From Caulobacteraceae bacterium UBA3198 (GTDB lineage: Bacteria; Pseudomonadota; Alphaproteobacteria; Caulobacterales; Caulobacteraceae): 64,000 nucleotides of DNA. Location: positions 248,001 through 312,000 of the forward strand of contig DEWY01000015.1 in the NCBI GenBank assembly GCA_002363865.1, given 5' to 3'. Under the pieces are notes generated by a model. That model searched no databases. It was given only the letters and a program-made list of their open reading frames with translations, and was not told where the DNA came from. The position numbers were made by a program, and so were the translations under genes. Positions 56,853 through 64,000 of the stretch are shown here, one piece after another (position 1 is the first letter of the stretch; each line of letters starts with the position of its first letter).

Positions 56853-57649
56853 ATCAGGCCCGCCAGGGGCGAGGACGGATCGGCGTACATCCGCTTGGGC
56901 ATGCGGCCCGCCAGAAAGGCCTCGCGCCCGGCGATGACCGCGTGACGCATGGCGCTGGCCATCAGGATCGGATCGCGCGCCTCGGCGATGGCGGTGTTCA
57001 TGAGCACCGCGTCGCAGCCTAGCTCCATGGCCACAGCCGCGTCAGAGGCTGTGCCGACGCCGGCGTCCACCAGCACCGGAACCTTGGCCTGTTCTATGAT
57101 CAGGCCGAGGTTCAGCATGTTCTGGATGCCGCGGCCAGAGCCAATGGGCGCGCCGAGCGGCATGATGGCCGCAGCGCCCGCCTCCTCCAGCTTCAGCGCA
57201 TAGACGGGATCATCGCTGCAATAGACCATCACCTCGAAGCCGTCGGCGATGAGCAGCTTCAGGGCCCGCAGGGTCTCCTCCATGTCGGGCAGCAGATGCT
57301 TGGTGTTGGACAGCACCTCCAGCTTGACCAGATTCCAGCCGCCGGCCTCCCGGGCCAGACGCAGGGTGCGCACCGCGTCCTCGCCGGTGAAGCAGCCGGC
57401 GGTGTTGGGCAGGAAGGTGAAGCGGTCAGGCTTCACATGGTCCACCAGCATCGGCTGACTGGGGTCCGACAAGTTCACCCGGCGGATGGCGACGGTCACG
57501 ATCTCGGCCCCGGCCGCCTCGGCGGCGGCGGCGTTGGTGGCGTAGTCCTTGTACTTCCCCGTGCCCACGATCAGCCTCGAGGTGAAGGTGCGGCCAGCGA
57601 CGGTCCAGGTGTCGGCGGCGCTCAGGCCCGGGGTTCCGGTGTCGTCCAT
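56849..57649 (-). CDS. thiG: thiazole synthase
   Basis: Makes the thiazole ring of thiamine from DXP, ThiS-thiocarboxylate and dehydroglycine (266 aa). Features: TFTSRLIVGTGKYKDYATN with the Schiff-base region, EIVTVAIRRVNLSD, LPNTAGCFTGEDAVRTLRLA and APIGSGRGIQNMLNL. Start ATG 57647-57649 lies 1 bp after the thiS stop. The gene is convergent with the DsbA-like gene, overlapping it by 4 bp. Confidence 0.95.
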   Translation of the reverse strand: MDDTGTPGLSAADTWTVAGRTFTSRLIVGTGKYKDYATNAAAAEAAGAEIVTVAIRRVNLSDPSQPMLVDHVKPDRFTFLPNTAGCFTGEDAVRTLRLAREAGGWNLVKLEVLSNTKHLLPDMEETLRALKLLIADGFEVMVYCSDDPVYALKLEEAGAAAIMPLGAPIGSGRGIQNMLNLGLIIEQAKVPVLVDAGVGTASDAAVAMELGCDAVLMNTAIAEARDPILMASAMRHAVIAGREAFLAGRMPKRMYADPSSPLAGLI

Positions 57650-57650
57650 G

Positions 57651-57851
57651 TCAGCCGCCTCCGATAAAGTGCACGATCTCGATCCGGTCGCCGTCGGCCA
57701 CCGGGGTCTGCTCATAGGCCGAGCGCGGCACGATCTCCAGATTGCGCTCTATGGCCACCTTGCGGGGATCCAGGCCCAGGGCGGTGACCAGGGCCGCCAG
57801 ATGCGGCAGGGGCGCCATGGCCCTCGCTTCGCCATTGATGGTCAGGTTCAT
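57651..57851 (-). CDS. thiS: sulfur carrier protein ThiS
   Basis: Ubiquitin-like sulfur carrier (66 aa) for thiazole synthesis. It starts MNLTINGEARAM, contains VAIERNLEIVPRSAYEQ and VADGDRIEIVHFIGGG, and ends in the Gly-Gly tail that is adenylated and thiocarboxylated. Directly upstream of thiG. The 89 bp to the divergent aroQ have no room for a TPP riboswitch. Confidence 0.93.
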   Translation of the reverse strand: MNLTINGEARAMAPLPHLAALVTALGLDPRKVAIERNLEIVPRSAYEQTPVADGDRIEIVHFIGGG

Positions 57852-57886
57852 GCTCAACTCTCGCCGCACCGCAGGGCTTGCGGCGC

Positions 57887-57915
57887 TTGTGACCCCCGCC
57901 TGCGACCGTTACAAG
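57887..57915 (+). promoter_or_regulatory. candidate promoter of the aroQ-accBC-aat operon
   Basis: TTGTGA (57887-57892), a 17-nt spacer and TACAAG (57910-57915), 25 bp before the aroQ ATG. Moderate match by eye. Confidence 0.35.
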
Positions 57916-57940
57916 ACAGCGGAATCGCCGGCGGAGCCGA

Positions 57941-58378
57941 ATGTCCAAACCGATCTATGTGCTGAGCGGCCCCAATCTCAACCTCCTGGGCGTCCGCGAG
58001 CCTCAGATTTATGGGAAAGAGACCCTGGACGACGTTCGCAAGGCCTGCGAGCGCCGGGCGGAGACGCTCGGCCGGACGATTGAGTTTCGACAGTCCAATC
58101 ATGAGGGTGTGCTGATCGACTGGGTGCAGGAGGCGCGAACCGCCGCCAGCGCCCTGGTGATCAATCCCGCCGGCTACGGCCACACCTCCATCGCCCTGCT
58201 CGATGCGCTCAAGACCCTCGAGGTCCCTGTCGTCGAGTGCCATCTTTCGAACCCGGCGGCGCGCGAGACGTTCCGCCGCCATACCTATGTGTCCCTCGCT
58301 GCGACGGGAGTCGTGTCCGGCTTCGGCGTGGCGAGCTATGAACTGGCCGTCGAGGCCGCAGCGCGTCTCAGCGCCTGA
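57941..58378 (+). CDS. aroQ: 3-dehydroquinate dehydratase, type II
   Basis: Shikimate-pathway enzyme (145 aa) converting 3-dehydroquinate to 3-dehydroshikimate. Signatures: YVLSGPNLNLLGVREPQIYG with the catalytic Tyr, RQSNHEGVLIDWVQEA, VINPAGYGHTSIALLDAL and VECHLSNPAARETFRRHTY with the catalytic His. Start of a plus-strand run with accB, accC and aat. Upstream of accB is the usual place for aroQ in Proteobacteria. Confidence 0.96.
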   Translation: MSKPIYVLSGPNLNLLGVREPQIYGKETLDDVRKACERRAETLGRTIEFRQSNHEGVLIDWVQEARTAASALVINPAGYGHTSIALLDALKTLEVPVVECHLSNPAARETFRRHTYVSLAATGVVSGFGVASYELAVEAAARLSA

Positions 58379-58405
58379 CGCCTCCCAGCAGCAAGGGTCC
58401 TTTCC

Positions 58406-58876
58406 ATGGCTAGCAGCCCCAAGGCTTCCGCCGATCCGCTTGACGCACGCCTGGTGCGCACACTGGCCGATATCCTCACCGAAACGGGGCTGTCGGAAAT
58501 CGAGGTCGAGCGCGACGGGCTGAAGGTCCGCGTCGCCCGTCAGGTGTCCGTCACCGCCACGGTCGCCGCCCCCGCCCCGGCCGCCGCCGCGCCGGTGGCT
58601 GCGGAGGCCCCGGCCGCCCCCGCCGCGCCTGTGCGCGCGGCCGGCGACGCGGTGAACTCGCCCATGGTCGGAACCGTCTATCTGCAGCCGCAGCCGGGCT
58701 CCCCCAGCTTCGTCAAGGTCGGCGACACGGTCACCGCCGGCCAGACCCTGATGATCATCGAAGCCATGAAGACCATGAACCCCATCCCGGCGCCGCGCGC
58801 CGGCAAGGTGGTCGAAATTCTGGTTTCCGACGCCCAGCCCGTCGAGTTCGGCGAGCCGCTCGTCATCATCGAGTAG
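58406..58876 (+). CDS. accB: biotin carboxyl carrier protein of acetyl-CoA carboxylase
   Basis: Carrier subunit (156 aa) of acetyl-CoA carboxylase. The N-terminal helical part (DARLVRTLADILTETGLSEI) is followed by an Ala/Pro-rich linker (about 48-80) and the biotinyl domain with biotinylated Lys in MIIEAMKTMNPIPAP. Ends EFGEPLVIIE. accC follows after 4 bp. Confidence 0.97.
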   Translation: MASSPKASADPLDARLVRTLADILTETGLSEIEVERDGLKVRVARQVSVTATVAAPAPAAAAPVAAEAPAAPAAPVRAAGDAVNSPMVGTVYLQPQPGSPSFVKVGDTVTAGQTLMIIEAMKTMNPIPAPRAGKVVEILVSDAQPVEFGEPLVIIE

Positions 58877-58880
58877 TTCG

Positions 58881-60233
58881 ATGTTTGAAAAAATCCTGAT
58901 CGCCAACCGCGGCGAGATCGCCTTGCGCATCCATCGGGCCTGCAAGGAGATGGGCATCTCCACGGTTGCGGTCCATTCCGAGGCCGACTCCGGCGCCATG
59001 TGGGTGCGGCTGGCCGACGAAAGCGTCTGTATCGGCCCGGCCTCGGCGGCGAAGAGCTATCTCAACATCCCGGCCATCATCGCCGCGGCCGAGATCACCG
59101 GCGCCCAGGCCATCCATCCGGGCTACGGATTCCTGTCAGAGAACGCGCGGTTCGCCGACATCGTCGGCGCCCACGGCTTCACCTTCATCGGGCCCAAGCC
59201 CGAGCACATCCAGATGATGGGCGACAAGATCACCGCCAAGCAGGCGGTGATGCGGGCCGGCATTCCCGTGGTGCCCGGCTCGGCCGGCGCCCTGACCACG
59301 GAAGAAGAGGCGATCGCCGCCGCCGACGAGATCGGCTTCCCCGTCCTGATCAAGGCCGCCGCCGGCGGCGGCGGGCGCGGCATGAAGGTGGCCCTCGATC
59401 GCGAGAGCCTCGCCGAGGCGGTCTCCACCGCCCGCTCGGAAGCCAAGGCGGCGTTTGGCGACGACGCGGTCTATATGGAGCGCTACCTCCAGAAGCCCCG
59501 CCATATCGAGATCCAGGTCATCGCCGACGCCTTCGGCAATGTCTGCCACCTGGGCGAACGCGACTGCTCGCTTCAGCGCCGTCACCAGAAGGTGCTGGAG
59601 GAGGCCCCCTCCCCGGCCATCGACGCCGCCGCCCGCGAGAAGATCGGCAAGGTGGTGGTCGATGCGATCAAGGCCATCGGCTATCTCGGGGTCGGCACCA
59701 TCGAGTTCCTCTACGAGAATGGCGAGTTCTTCTTCATCGAGATGAACACCCGCCTGCAGGTGGAGCATCCGGTCACCGAGGCCATCACCGGCATCGACCT
59801 GGTCCGGGAGCAGATCCGCATCGCCGCAGGCCTGCCGCTGTCCTTCACCCAGGAGCAGGTGGTCTTCGAAGGCCACGCCATCGAGTGCCGGATCAACGCC
59901 GAGAACGCCCGAACCTTCACGCCCTCGCCGGGCAAGGTCACCGACTTCCACGCCCCCGGCGGCCTGGGCGTCAGGCTCGATTCGGCGGTCTATGCCGGCT
60001 ACGTCATCCCGCCCTTCTATGACAGCCTGATCGGCAAGCTGATCGTGCACGGGCGCGATCGGGAAGAGTGTCTGGCCCGGGTCAACCGCTGCCTGGGCGA
60101 GATGGTCGTGGGCGGCGTGGACACCACGATTCCGCTGTTCCAGGACCTGATCCACCAGCCCGAAATTATCGCCGGGGACTACAACATCCATTGGCTGGAA
60201 AAGTGGATCAAGGCGCAGGCTGACGAAGCCTGA
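58881..60233 (+). CDS. accC: biotin carboxylase subunit of acetyl-CoA carboxylase
   Basis: ATP-grasp enzyme (450 aa) that carboxylates the biotin on AccB. Features: FEKILIANRGEIALRIHRAC, the glycine-rich KAAAGGGGRGMKVAL, LGERDCSLQRRHQKVLEEAP and FIEMNTRLQVEHPVTEAITG. Length fits. Coupled to accB (4 bp) and aat (4 bp). Confidence 0.98.
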   Translation: MFEKILIANRGEIALRIHRACKEMGISTVAVHSEADSGAMWVRLADESVCIGPASAAKSYLNIPAIIAAAEITGAQAIHPGYGFLSENARFADIVGAHGFTFIGPKPEHIQMMGDKITAKQAVMRAGIPVVPGSAGALTTEEEAIAAADEIGFPVLIKAAAGGGGRGMKVALDRESLAEAVSTARSEAKAAFGDDAVYMERYLQKPRHIEIQVIADAFGNVCHLGERDCSLQRRHQKVLEEAPSPAIDAAAREKIGKVVVDAIKAIGYLGVGTIEFLYENGEFFFIEMNTRLQVEHPVTEAITGIDLVREQIRIAAGLPLSFTQEQVVFEGHAIECRINAENARTFTPSPGKVTDFHAPGGLGVRLDSAVYAGYVIPPFYDSLIGKLIVHGRDREECLARVNRCLGEMVVGGVDTTIPLFQDLIHQPEIIAGDYNIHWLEKWIKAQADEA

Positions 60234-60237
60234 GACC

Positions 60238-60885
60238 ATGGAGACCTTCGGTCCGGCGCAGCTGCTGGCCTGCTACGCCCGGGGCGTCTTCCCCATGGCC
60301 GACGCCCGCGACGACCACCGCATCTTTCTGGTCGATCCAGAGCATCGTGGCGTCCTGCCCCTGGCCGGATTCCACGTCCCCCGCCGACTGGCGCGGACGG
60401 TCCGCAGCGAGCCCTTCGAGATCCGGTTCGATACGGCCTTCGATCGTGTGGTCGCCCTGTGCGCCGAGTCGGCCCCCGACCGTCGCGAGACCTGGATCAA
60501 CCCGGTGATCCAGGACCTCTACGCCCAGGTCTTCGCCATGGGCTGCGCCCACAGCGTCGAGTGCTGGCGGCGGGACCGCCTGGTGGGCGGGCTCTATGGG
60601 GTGTCCCTGGGCGGCGCCTTCTTCGGGGAGAGCATGTTCTCCCGCGCCACCGACGCATCCAAGATCGCCCTCGTCCATCTGGTCGCCCGACTGATCGTCG
60701 GCGGCTACCAGCTGCTGGACGCCCAGTTCATCACCGAACATCTGACGCAGTTCGACGCTGAGGAGATTCCCCGGGCCGTCTATCATCAGCGCCTCGCCAA
60801 GGCCCTGACCATCAAGGCTCGGTTTGGCGATCAGCCCGCCTTGGCGGGCGCCGCAGCCCTGCAGGTGATCAGCCAGGCGTCATAG
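60238..60885 (+). CDS. aat: leucyl/phenylalanyl-tRNA-protein transferase
   Basis: N-end rule enzyme (215 aa) adding Leu or Phe to proteins with N-terminal Arg or Lys, marking them for ClpS/ClpAP. Features: LLACYARGVFPMADARD, TWINPVIQDLYAQVFAMG, GGLYGVSLGGAFFGESMFSR and LLDAQFITEHLTQFDAEEI. Its 3' end overlaps the convergent DUF2155 gene by 55 bp. Confidence 0.95.
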   Translation: METFGPAQLLACYARGVFPMADARDDHRIFLVDPEHRGVLPLAGFHVPRRLARTVRSEPFEIRFDTAFDRVVALCAESAPDRRETWINPVIQDLYAQVFAMGCAHSVECWRRDRLVGGLYGVSLGGAFFGESMFSRATDASKIALVHLVARLIVGGYQLLDAQFITEHLTQFDAEEIPRAVYHQRLAKALTIKARFGDQPALAGAAALQVISQAS

Positions 60886-61430
60886 ACCGGGTGTTCAAGG
60901 GGATTCAGCCCCGGGGCGGCGGCGTAGGTCCAGCCGCGAAAGATCTGCCGCGCCGGCGGGGTCGGACGGCCGGCCACGGCGCGCGGCTGCGAATCGACCG
61001 TCATGTAAGCCATGGCGTCGGTCGCCCGCTCGTCAGGCGCCGAAAGCTCGCAGGCCCGCACGGTGAACACCAGGCTCTTGTAGCGGATCGGCTGGCCGAC
61101 CGGCGCCTCGAAACGGATGGTCTCGGCGCTCACCTTGTCCAGCGCCTGGATGATGGCGACGTCGTAACGCGCCCGCTTCATGGGCGGCTTGGGCTCGGGT
61201 GGCGGGTCCGGCGCCCGTTCAGCCCGCGGCTGCGGCTCTGGCGCGACCACTGGCGCAGGTTCTGGCAGCGGCGCGGGGATTGGCGCGACCGCCTCCGGCG
61301 CGGGCCCCTGTGGCGCGACCGGCGCAGGCGTCGGCGTCGGCGTCTCTGGCGTAGTCTGGGCCACCACGGCGCCCGCCGCGGTCAGGGCCGCCAGGCTGAC
61401 GCCGAGGATCAGGGGCCGCGCGCGGCGCAT
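60831..61430 (-). CDS. DUF2155 family protein, exported
   Basis: A 199-aa protein with a signal peptide (LILGVSLAALTAAGAVVAQ) and a long Pro/Glu/Ala-rich linker (about 25-85). The conserved C-terminal domain then follows (ARYDVAIIQALDKVSAETI, LVFTVRACELSAPDE, IFRGWTYAAAPGLNPLEHPV, YDAWLITCRA). Two Cys (one in ACE, one in ITC) could form a disulfide. DUF2155 proteins are common next to NDUFA12-like genes in Alphaproteobacteria; function unknown. 10 bp after the NDUFA12 gene. Confidence 0.88.
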   Translation of the reverse strand: MRRARPLILGVSLAALTAAGAVVAQTTPETPTPTPAPVAPQGPAPEAVAPIPAPLPEPAPVVAPEPQPRAERAPDPPPEPKPPMKRARYDVAIIQALDKVSAETIRFEAPVGQPIRYKSLVFTVRACELSAPDERATDAMAYMTVDSQPRAVAGRPTPPARQIFRGWTYAAAPGLNPLEHPVYDAWLITCRAAAPAKAG

Positions 61431-61440
61431 CGGCCCGAGC

Positions 61441-61836
61441 CTATTCCGGAGTCCAGGGAATGTAGTCGCCGGTCGCCTTCTGACGCTCGCCGCCGCGGGC
61501 CAGGGAGCCCTGCGGACGATAGGCGTGCACCGTGCCGGTCAGGTTGGGACGATGATCCTTTTCCCACGCCTGGCGCAGCAGAGGTTGAACCGTCGGCGGC
61601 TCATCGAAGGTGTAGTGCAGCCAGCCGTGCCACTCGGCCGGGACCTTGGAGGCCTCGGCATAGCCGGAAAAGATCACCCAGCGGCGCTTGCGGCCGTCAT
61701 AAGAATCCGAGGCGTCCTTGGCCTCATAATAGCGGCTGCCATAGTCGTCCTGCCCGACGAAAACGCCACGGCGGCCGATGTGGAAGCGGGCCCCGAGGGT
61801 CGCGCCGTTCCACCAGGTGAATATCGCTTTGAACAC
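61441..61836 (-). CDS. NADH:ubiquinone oxidoreductase accessory subunit, NDUFA12 type
   Basis: Accessory complex I subunit (131 aa), a homologue of mitochondrial NDUFA12/B17.2. Features: FTWWNGATLGARFHIGRRGV, FVGQDDYGSRYYEAKD, RRWVIFSGYAEASKVPAEWH and WLHYTFDEPPTVQPL. It adds to the core subunits encoded at 1-7783 although far from them. The gene begins an operon with the DUF2155 gene. Confidence 0.93.
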   Translation of the reverse strand: MFKAIFTWWNGATLGARFHIGRRGVFVGQDDYGSRYYEAKDASDSYDGRKRRWVIFSGYAEASKVPAEWHGWLHYTFDEPPTVQPLLRQAWEKDHRPNLTGTVHAYRPQGSLARGGERQKATGDYIPWTPE

Positions 61837-61871
61837 GTTGAACTGACCCGGCTGGCAGGAATTTCGCGCGG

Positions 61872-61900
61872 ACTATAGGTCTCCGCCCCCAAACCGTCCA
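61872..61900 (-). promoter_or_regulatory. promoter of the NDUFA12-DUF2155 operon
   Basis: On the minus strand TGGACG (61895-61900), a 17-nt spacer and TATAGT (61872-61877), 35 bp before the NDUFA12 ATG. The -10 matches 5 of 6. Confidence 0.5.
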
Positions 61901-62005
61901 GCACCCCGCGTAAGTCAACATCTTGGGGACGAACGCGTCACCAGACGCAACATCTATTGCCGGGCGGGACTCACCTTCCTAGGCTCGCCGATGAGGGAGT
62001 CTGTC

Positions 62006-64000
62006 ATGAGTCTGGAGAGCGGCAAGATGGAGCGTCGGACGCTCGAGCGCAGCAGCAATGTTGTCGAGGTCCTGGCCCCGGCCGCATGGCCCAACGCCCA
62101 GGTCGAGGCCTGGCTCGACTGGGCCGGCGGCGAGCCGGATCTGCCCGCCGCCATCTTCCGATTCGCCGAGGAGCTGGTCCAGGCCGGCCAGCGGCAGGGC
62201 CTGTTCGAAGGCGTCGGCGCCCGCGGCCGGTTCCGCCGGGAGCTAGGGGCCGCGCTGATGGCCGGCCGGATCGCCCTGCGTCCGGTGTCCAGTCCTGAAC
62301 CGATCGCCCTGACCGAGGACCATGATCTGGCGGAGCGACTCAGCCGCCTGCGGGCCGAACACAGGGGTCTCAACGCCGCCCGGCAGGCGGCCCTGGCCAT
62401 GGCCGCCTGCTGTCAGGGGGTTGTGGACGCCATCCACCGCTGCCAGGGAGATCCTGACGCCTGCGCGGACCCGCACCGAAATCCGAGCCTCGCGCGGGCC
62501 GCAGAGGCCGCCCGCGCCGCCGGCGCCTCAGACGCCGCCATTCTCGACGCCATCGCCCTGGCCCGCGCTGGCGAAACCCGACTTGCCGTCAGCCTTCCCG
62601 ACCTGGCCGACCCGCCCCAGGCCCTGGCCCTGGTGGGTCGCCAGGCGTCTGCGCCCCTGCAGCGGGCCCTGGGCCTCGCCGCCTGGGAGACCGGCCGTCT
62701 GACCGTGGCTTTCGACGCCTCGGCCGAGGGCGCGAGCGCGCACGGCGCCGTGGCCCTGATGGCGTTTGGATCCGGCGACGACTTCGATGAGGAGGCCTTC
62801 CATCGCACGGTGGGCCTGTTGGCCACGGCCTTGGCGGCCATGACCGACGGCGCGCCGGCCGCGCTTGGCCTGGGGGGGCTCGCCGAATGGCTCGCCGCCC
62901 ATGGCCACGCCTATGATTCCGAGAGCGGCCGGGCCGCGGCCCTATCCCTCTTCGAGGGCGCAGGCCGCGCCGCGCGACTCGCCTGCCCGCAGCTGGTCGG
63001 CGGGCTCACCCTGTTCGAAGATCCCGAATTGGCCCTGATGCTGGGCGGGGCGAGCCCGGCCGGGGAGCCGTGGGAAGGGCCGGTGACCTTCGCCGAGACC
63101 GCCGACGGCCAGGTGGTCCGGGTCATGAGCGAGGCCGCCCTGTGCGGTCTGCGGGCCGTCGGCGCCGATCTGGACGGCGCCCGCTGGCGGCTGCTGGGCC
63201 ATGGGACCCTGGCGGACGCTCCGGGCATCGATCACGCCGCGCTCACCGCCCGGGGTTTCACCGAACATGAGATCGGCGCGGTCGAAGCCGCCCTGCCCTA
63301 TTGCGCAATCCTGAGCGAGGCCTTCCGGCCCGAGGTGATCGGCGAGGGCTTCCTGGCCGATGTCCTGGGCGCGCCGGGCGAAGACCTCCACGATCCCCGT
63401 TTCGACGCCCTGCGGGTCATGGGCTTCAGCGACGCCGACATCGATCAGGCCGAGGCCTACGCCCTGGGGTCCAGCCGGCTGGACGGGCCAGAACTCGCGC
63501 CAGAGCAGCGCAGCATCTTCCTCACCGCCGATGACCTGGGGCCGGCCCCTTACCTGGCCATGCTGGCTCATCTCGCGCCTGCGTTGGCGAGGCCCGCCCA
63601 GGCTGACTTCACCCTGCCCTGGGACGCGACGCCCCAGGACGTGGAGACCCTGCTGACCCAGGCCCAGGAGGTCGGGGTTCCCCTGGTGCGGATCGCCCGG
63701 GCGGAGCCAGCGGCCTATCAGCGCCTCGACCTGCCGCCCCCCCGCGAAGCGCCCCGCAGCGAAACTGCGCACCGCCCGCAGCCCGCCCCAGAGCCTGCGG
63801 TGGAGCGGGTGGTCGAACGGGTTGTGGAGCGTGAACGCGCCCGGCGGAAGCTGCCGGATCGCCGCAAGGGCTATATCCAGAAGGCCTCGGTGGGCGGCCA
63901 CAAGGTCTATCTGCACACCGGTGAGTACGACGAAGGCGAACTCGGCGAGATCTTCATCGACATGCACAAGGAAGGCGCCGCCTTCCGCTCGCTGATGAAC
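62006..64000 (+). CDS. degenerate class II ribonucleotide reductase-like protein with TSCPD domain, 5' part
   Basis: The first 665 codons of an ORF that runs off the window. The last ~50 residues are a clean TSCPD tail of alphaproteobacterial B12-dependent RNR (LPDRRKGYIQKASVGGHKVY, GELGEIFIDMHKEGAAFRSL), preceded by the usual VERVVERVVERERARRK linker. Residues ~255-600 resemble the C-terminal half of NrdJ in diverged form: LGLGGLAEWLAAHGHAYDS, LLGHGTLADAPGIDHAALTA, DALRVMGFSDADIDQAEAYA. The first ~250 residues are Ala-rich and show no RNR active-site motif. So it is probably non-catalytic. The ATG at 62006 has GAGGGAG 6 nt before; an ATG at 61991 is in frame too. Confidence 0.8.
   Translation, partial: MSLESGKMERRTLERSSNVVEVLAPAAWPNAQVEAWLDWAGGEPDLPAAIFRFAEELVQAGQRQGLFEGVGARGRFRRELGAALMAGRIALRPVSSPEPIALTEDHDLAERLSRLRAEHRGLNAARQAALAMAACCQGVVDAIHRCQGDPDACADPHRNPSLARAAEAARAAGASDAAILDAIALARAGETRLAVSLPDLADPPQALALVGRQASAPLQRALGLAAWETGRLTVAFDASAEGASAHGAVALMAFGSGDDFDEEAFHRTVGLLATALAAMTDGAPAALGLGGLAEWLAAHGHAYDSESGRAAALSLFEGAGRAARLACPQLVGGLTLFEDPELALMLGGASPAGEPWEGPVTFAETADGQVVRVMSEAALCGLRAVGADLDGARWRLLGHGTLADAPGIDHAALTARGFTEHEIGAVEAALPYCAILSEAFRPEVIGEGFLADVLGAPGEDLHDPRFDALRVMGFSDADIDQAEAYALGSSRLDGPELAPEQRSIFLTADDLGPAPYLAMLAHLAPALARPAQADFTLPWDATPQDVETLLTQAQEVGVPLVRIARAEPAAYQRLDLPPPREAPRSETAHRPQPAPEPAVERVVERVVERERARRKLPDRRKGYIQKASVGGHKVYLHTGEYDEGELGEIFIDMHKEGAAFRSLMN

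Noticed and set aside
57852..57940. TPP riboswitch in front of thiS
   Set aside because: The interval to the divergent aroQ is only 89 bp and lacks the conserved CTGAGA and ACCTGA elements.

Overview
The window is high-GC, gene-dense alphaproteobacterial chromosome, most probably from the Caulobacteraceae (Caulobacter/Phenylobacterium type). The grounds are the nuo operon with alphaproteobacterial accessory ORFs, the HU-lon-clpX-clpP-tig block, an RNase E ending in the GWWRR motif known from Caulobacter, a bactofilin overlapping an M23 peptidase, an NDUFA12-type complex I accessory subunit, and a protein with the C-terminal TSCPD tail of the alphaproteobacterial class II ribonucleotide reductase. 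I see no prophage, insertion sequence, CRISPR array or rRNA operon; this is core chromosome. The genus is an inference.

Layout. 1-7783 (minus): start of the complex I operon, nuoA-B-C-D, a SnoaL-like ORF, nuoE, a two-helix membrane ORF, nuoF, nuoG and the 5' part of nuoH, tightly coupled by 4-bp overlaps. 8031-9584 (plus): an AbgT-family transporter, then tRNA-Asp. 9861-11020: a possible decayed HTH gene, an aldo/keto reductase and tRNA-Val. 11142-19309: protein quality control (HU, lon, clpX, clpP, trigger factor), interrupted by a three-gene plus-strand cluster (HAD phosphatase, NTP pyrophosphohydrolase-like protein, small ORF). 19447-24047 (minus): tRNA-Leu, LysE exporter, Nnr (NAD(P)HX repair), histidine phosphatase and a thiolase-like protein. 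24286-31224 (plus): glnB-glnA with a clear terminator, parE, a DEAD-box helicase and a diguanylate cyclase; then an enoyl-CoA hydratase.

32124-39360 (minus) is one iron-sulfur cluster assembly operon: iscR, an IscS-like desulfurase, sufB, a small suf-linked protein, sufC, sufD, sufS, sufT and sufA, read from a good sigma70-like promoter overlapping an IscR-like half site. Next come an alpha/beta hydrolase with an Asp in the nucleophile elbow, an M20 amidohydrolase, anmK, tyrS (preceded by a possible Tyr-Tyr leader peptide), a peroxiredoxin, M23 peptidase plus bactofilin, prfB with its programmed +1 frameshift, PBP1A, an AMIN amidase, rne with a structured leader, an M48/TPR protease and a DsbA-like lipoprotein. 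The last stretch holds thiG/thiS, aroQ-accB-accC-aat, a DUF2155 protein, NDUFA12, and a large ORF that runs off the window.

The most unusual item is that last ORF (62006 to the window end). It looks like a degenerate, probably non-catalytic relative of the C-terminal half of class II ribonucleotide reductase that keeps an intact TSCPD tail. Other items for follow-up are the tyrS leader, the Asp nucleophile hydrolase, the thiolase-like protein lacking the usual nucleophile motif, the possible eroded HTH gene, and several promoter-proximal palindromes.
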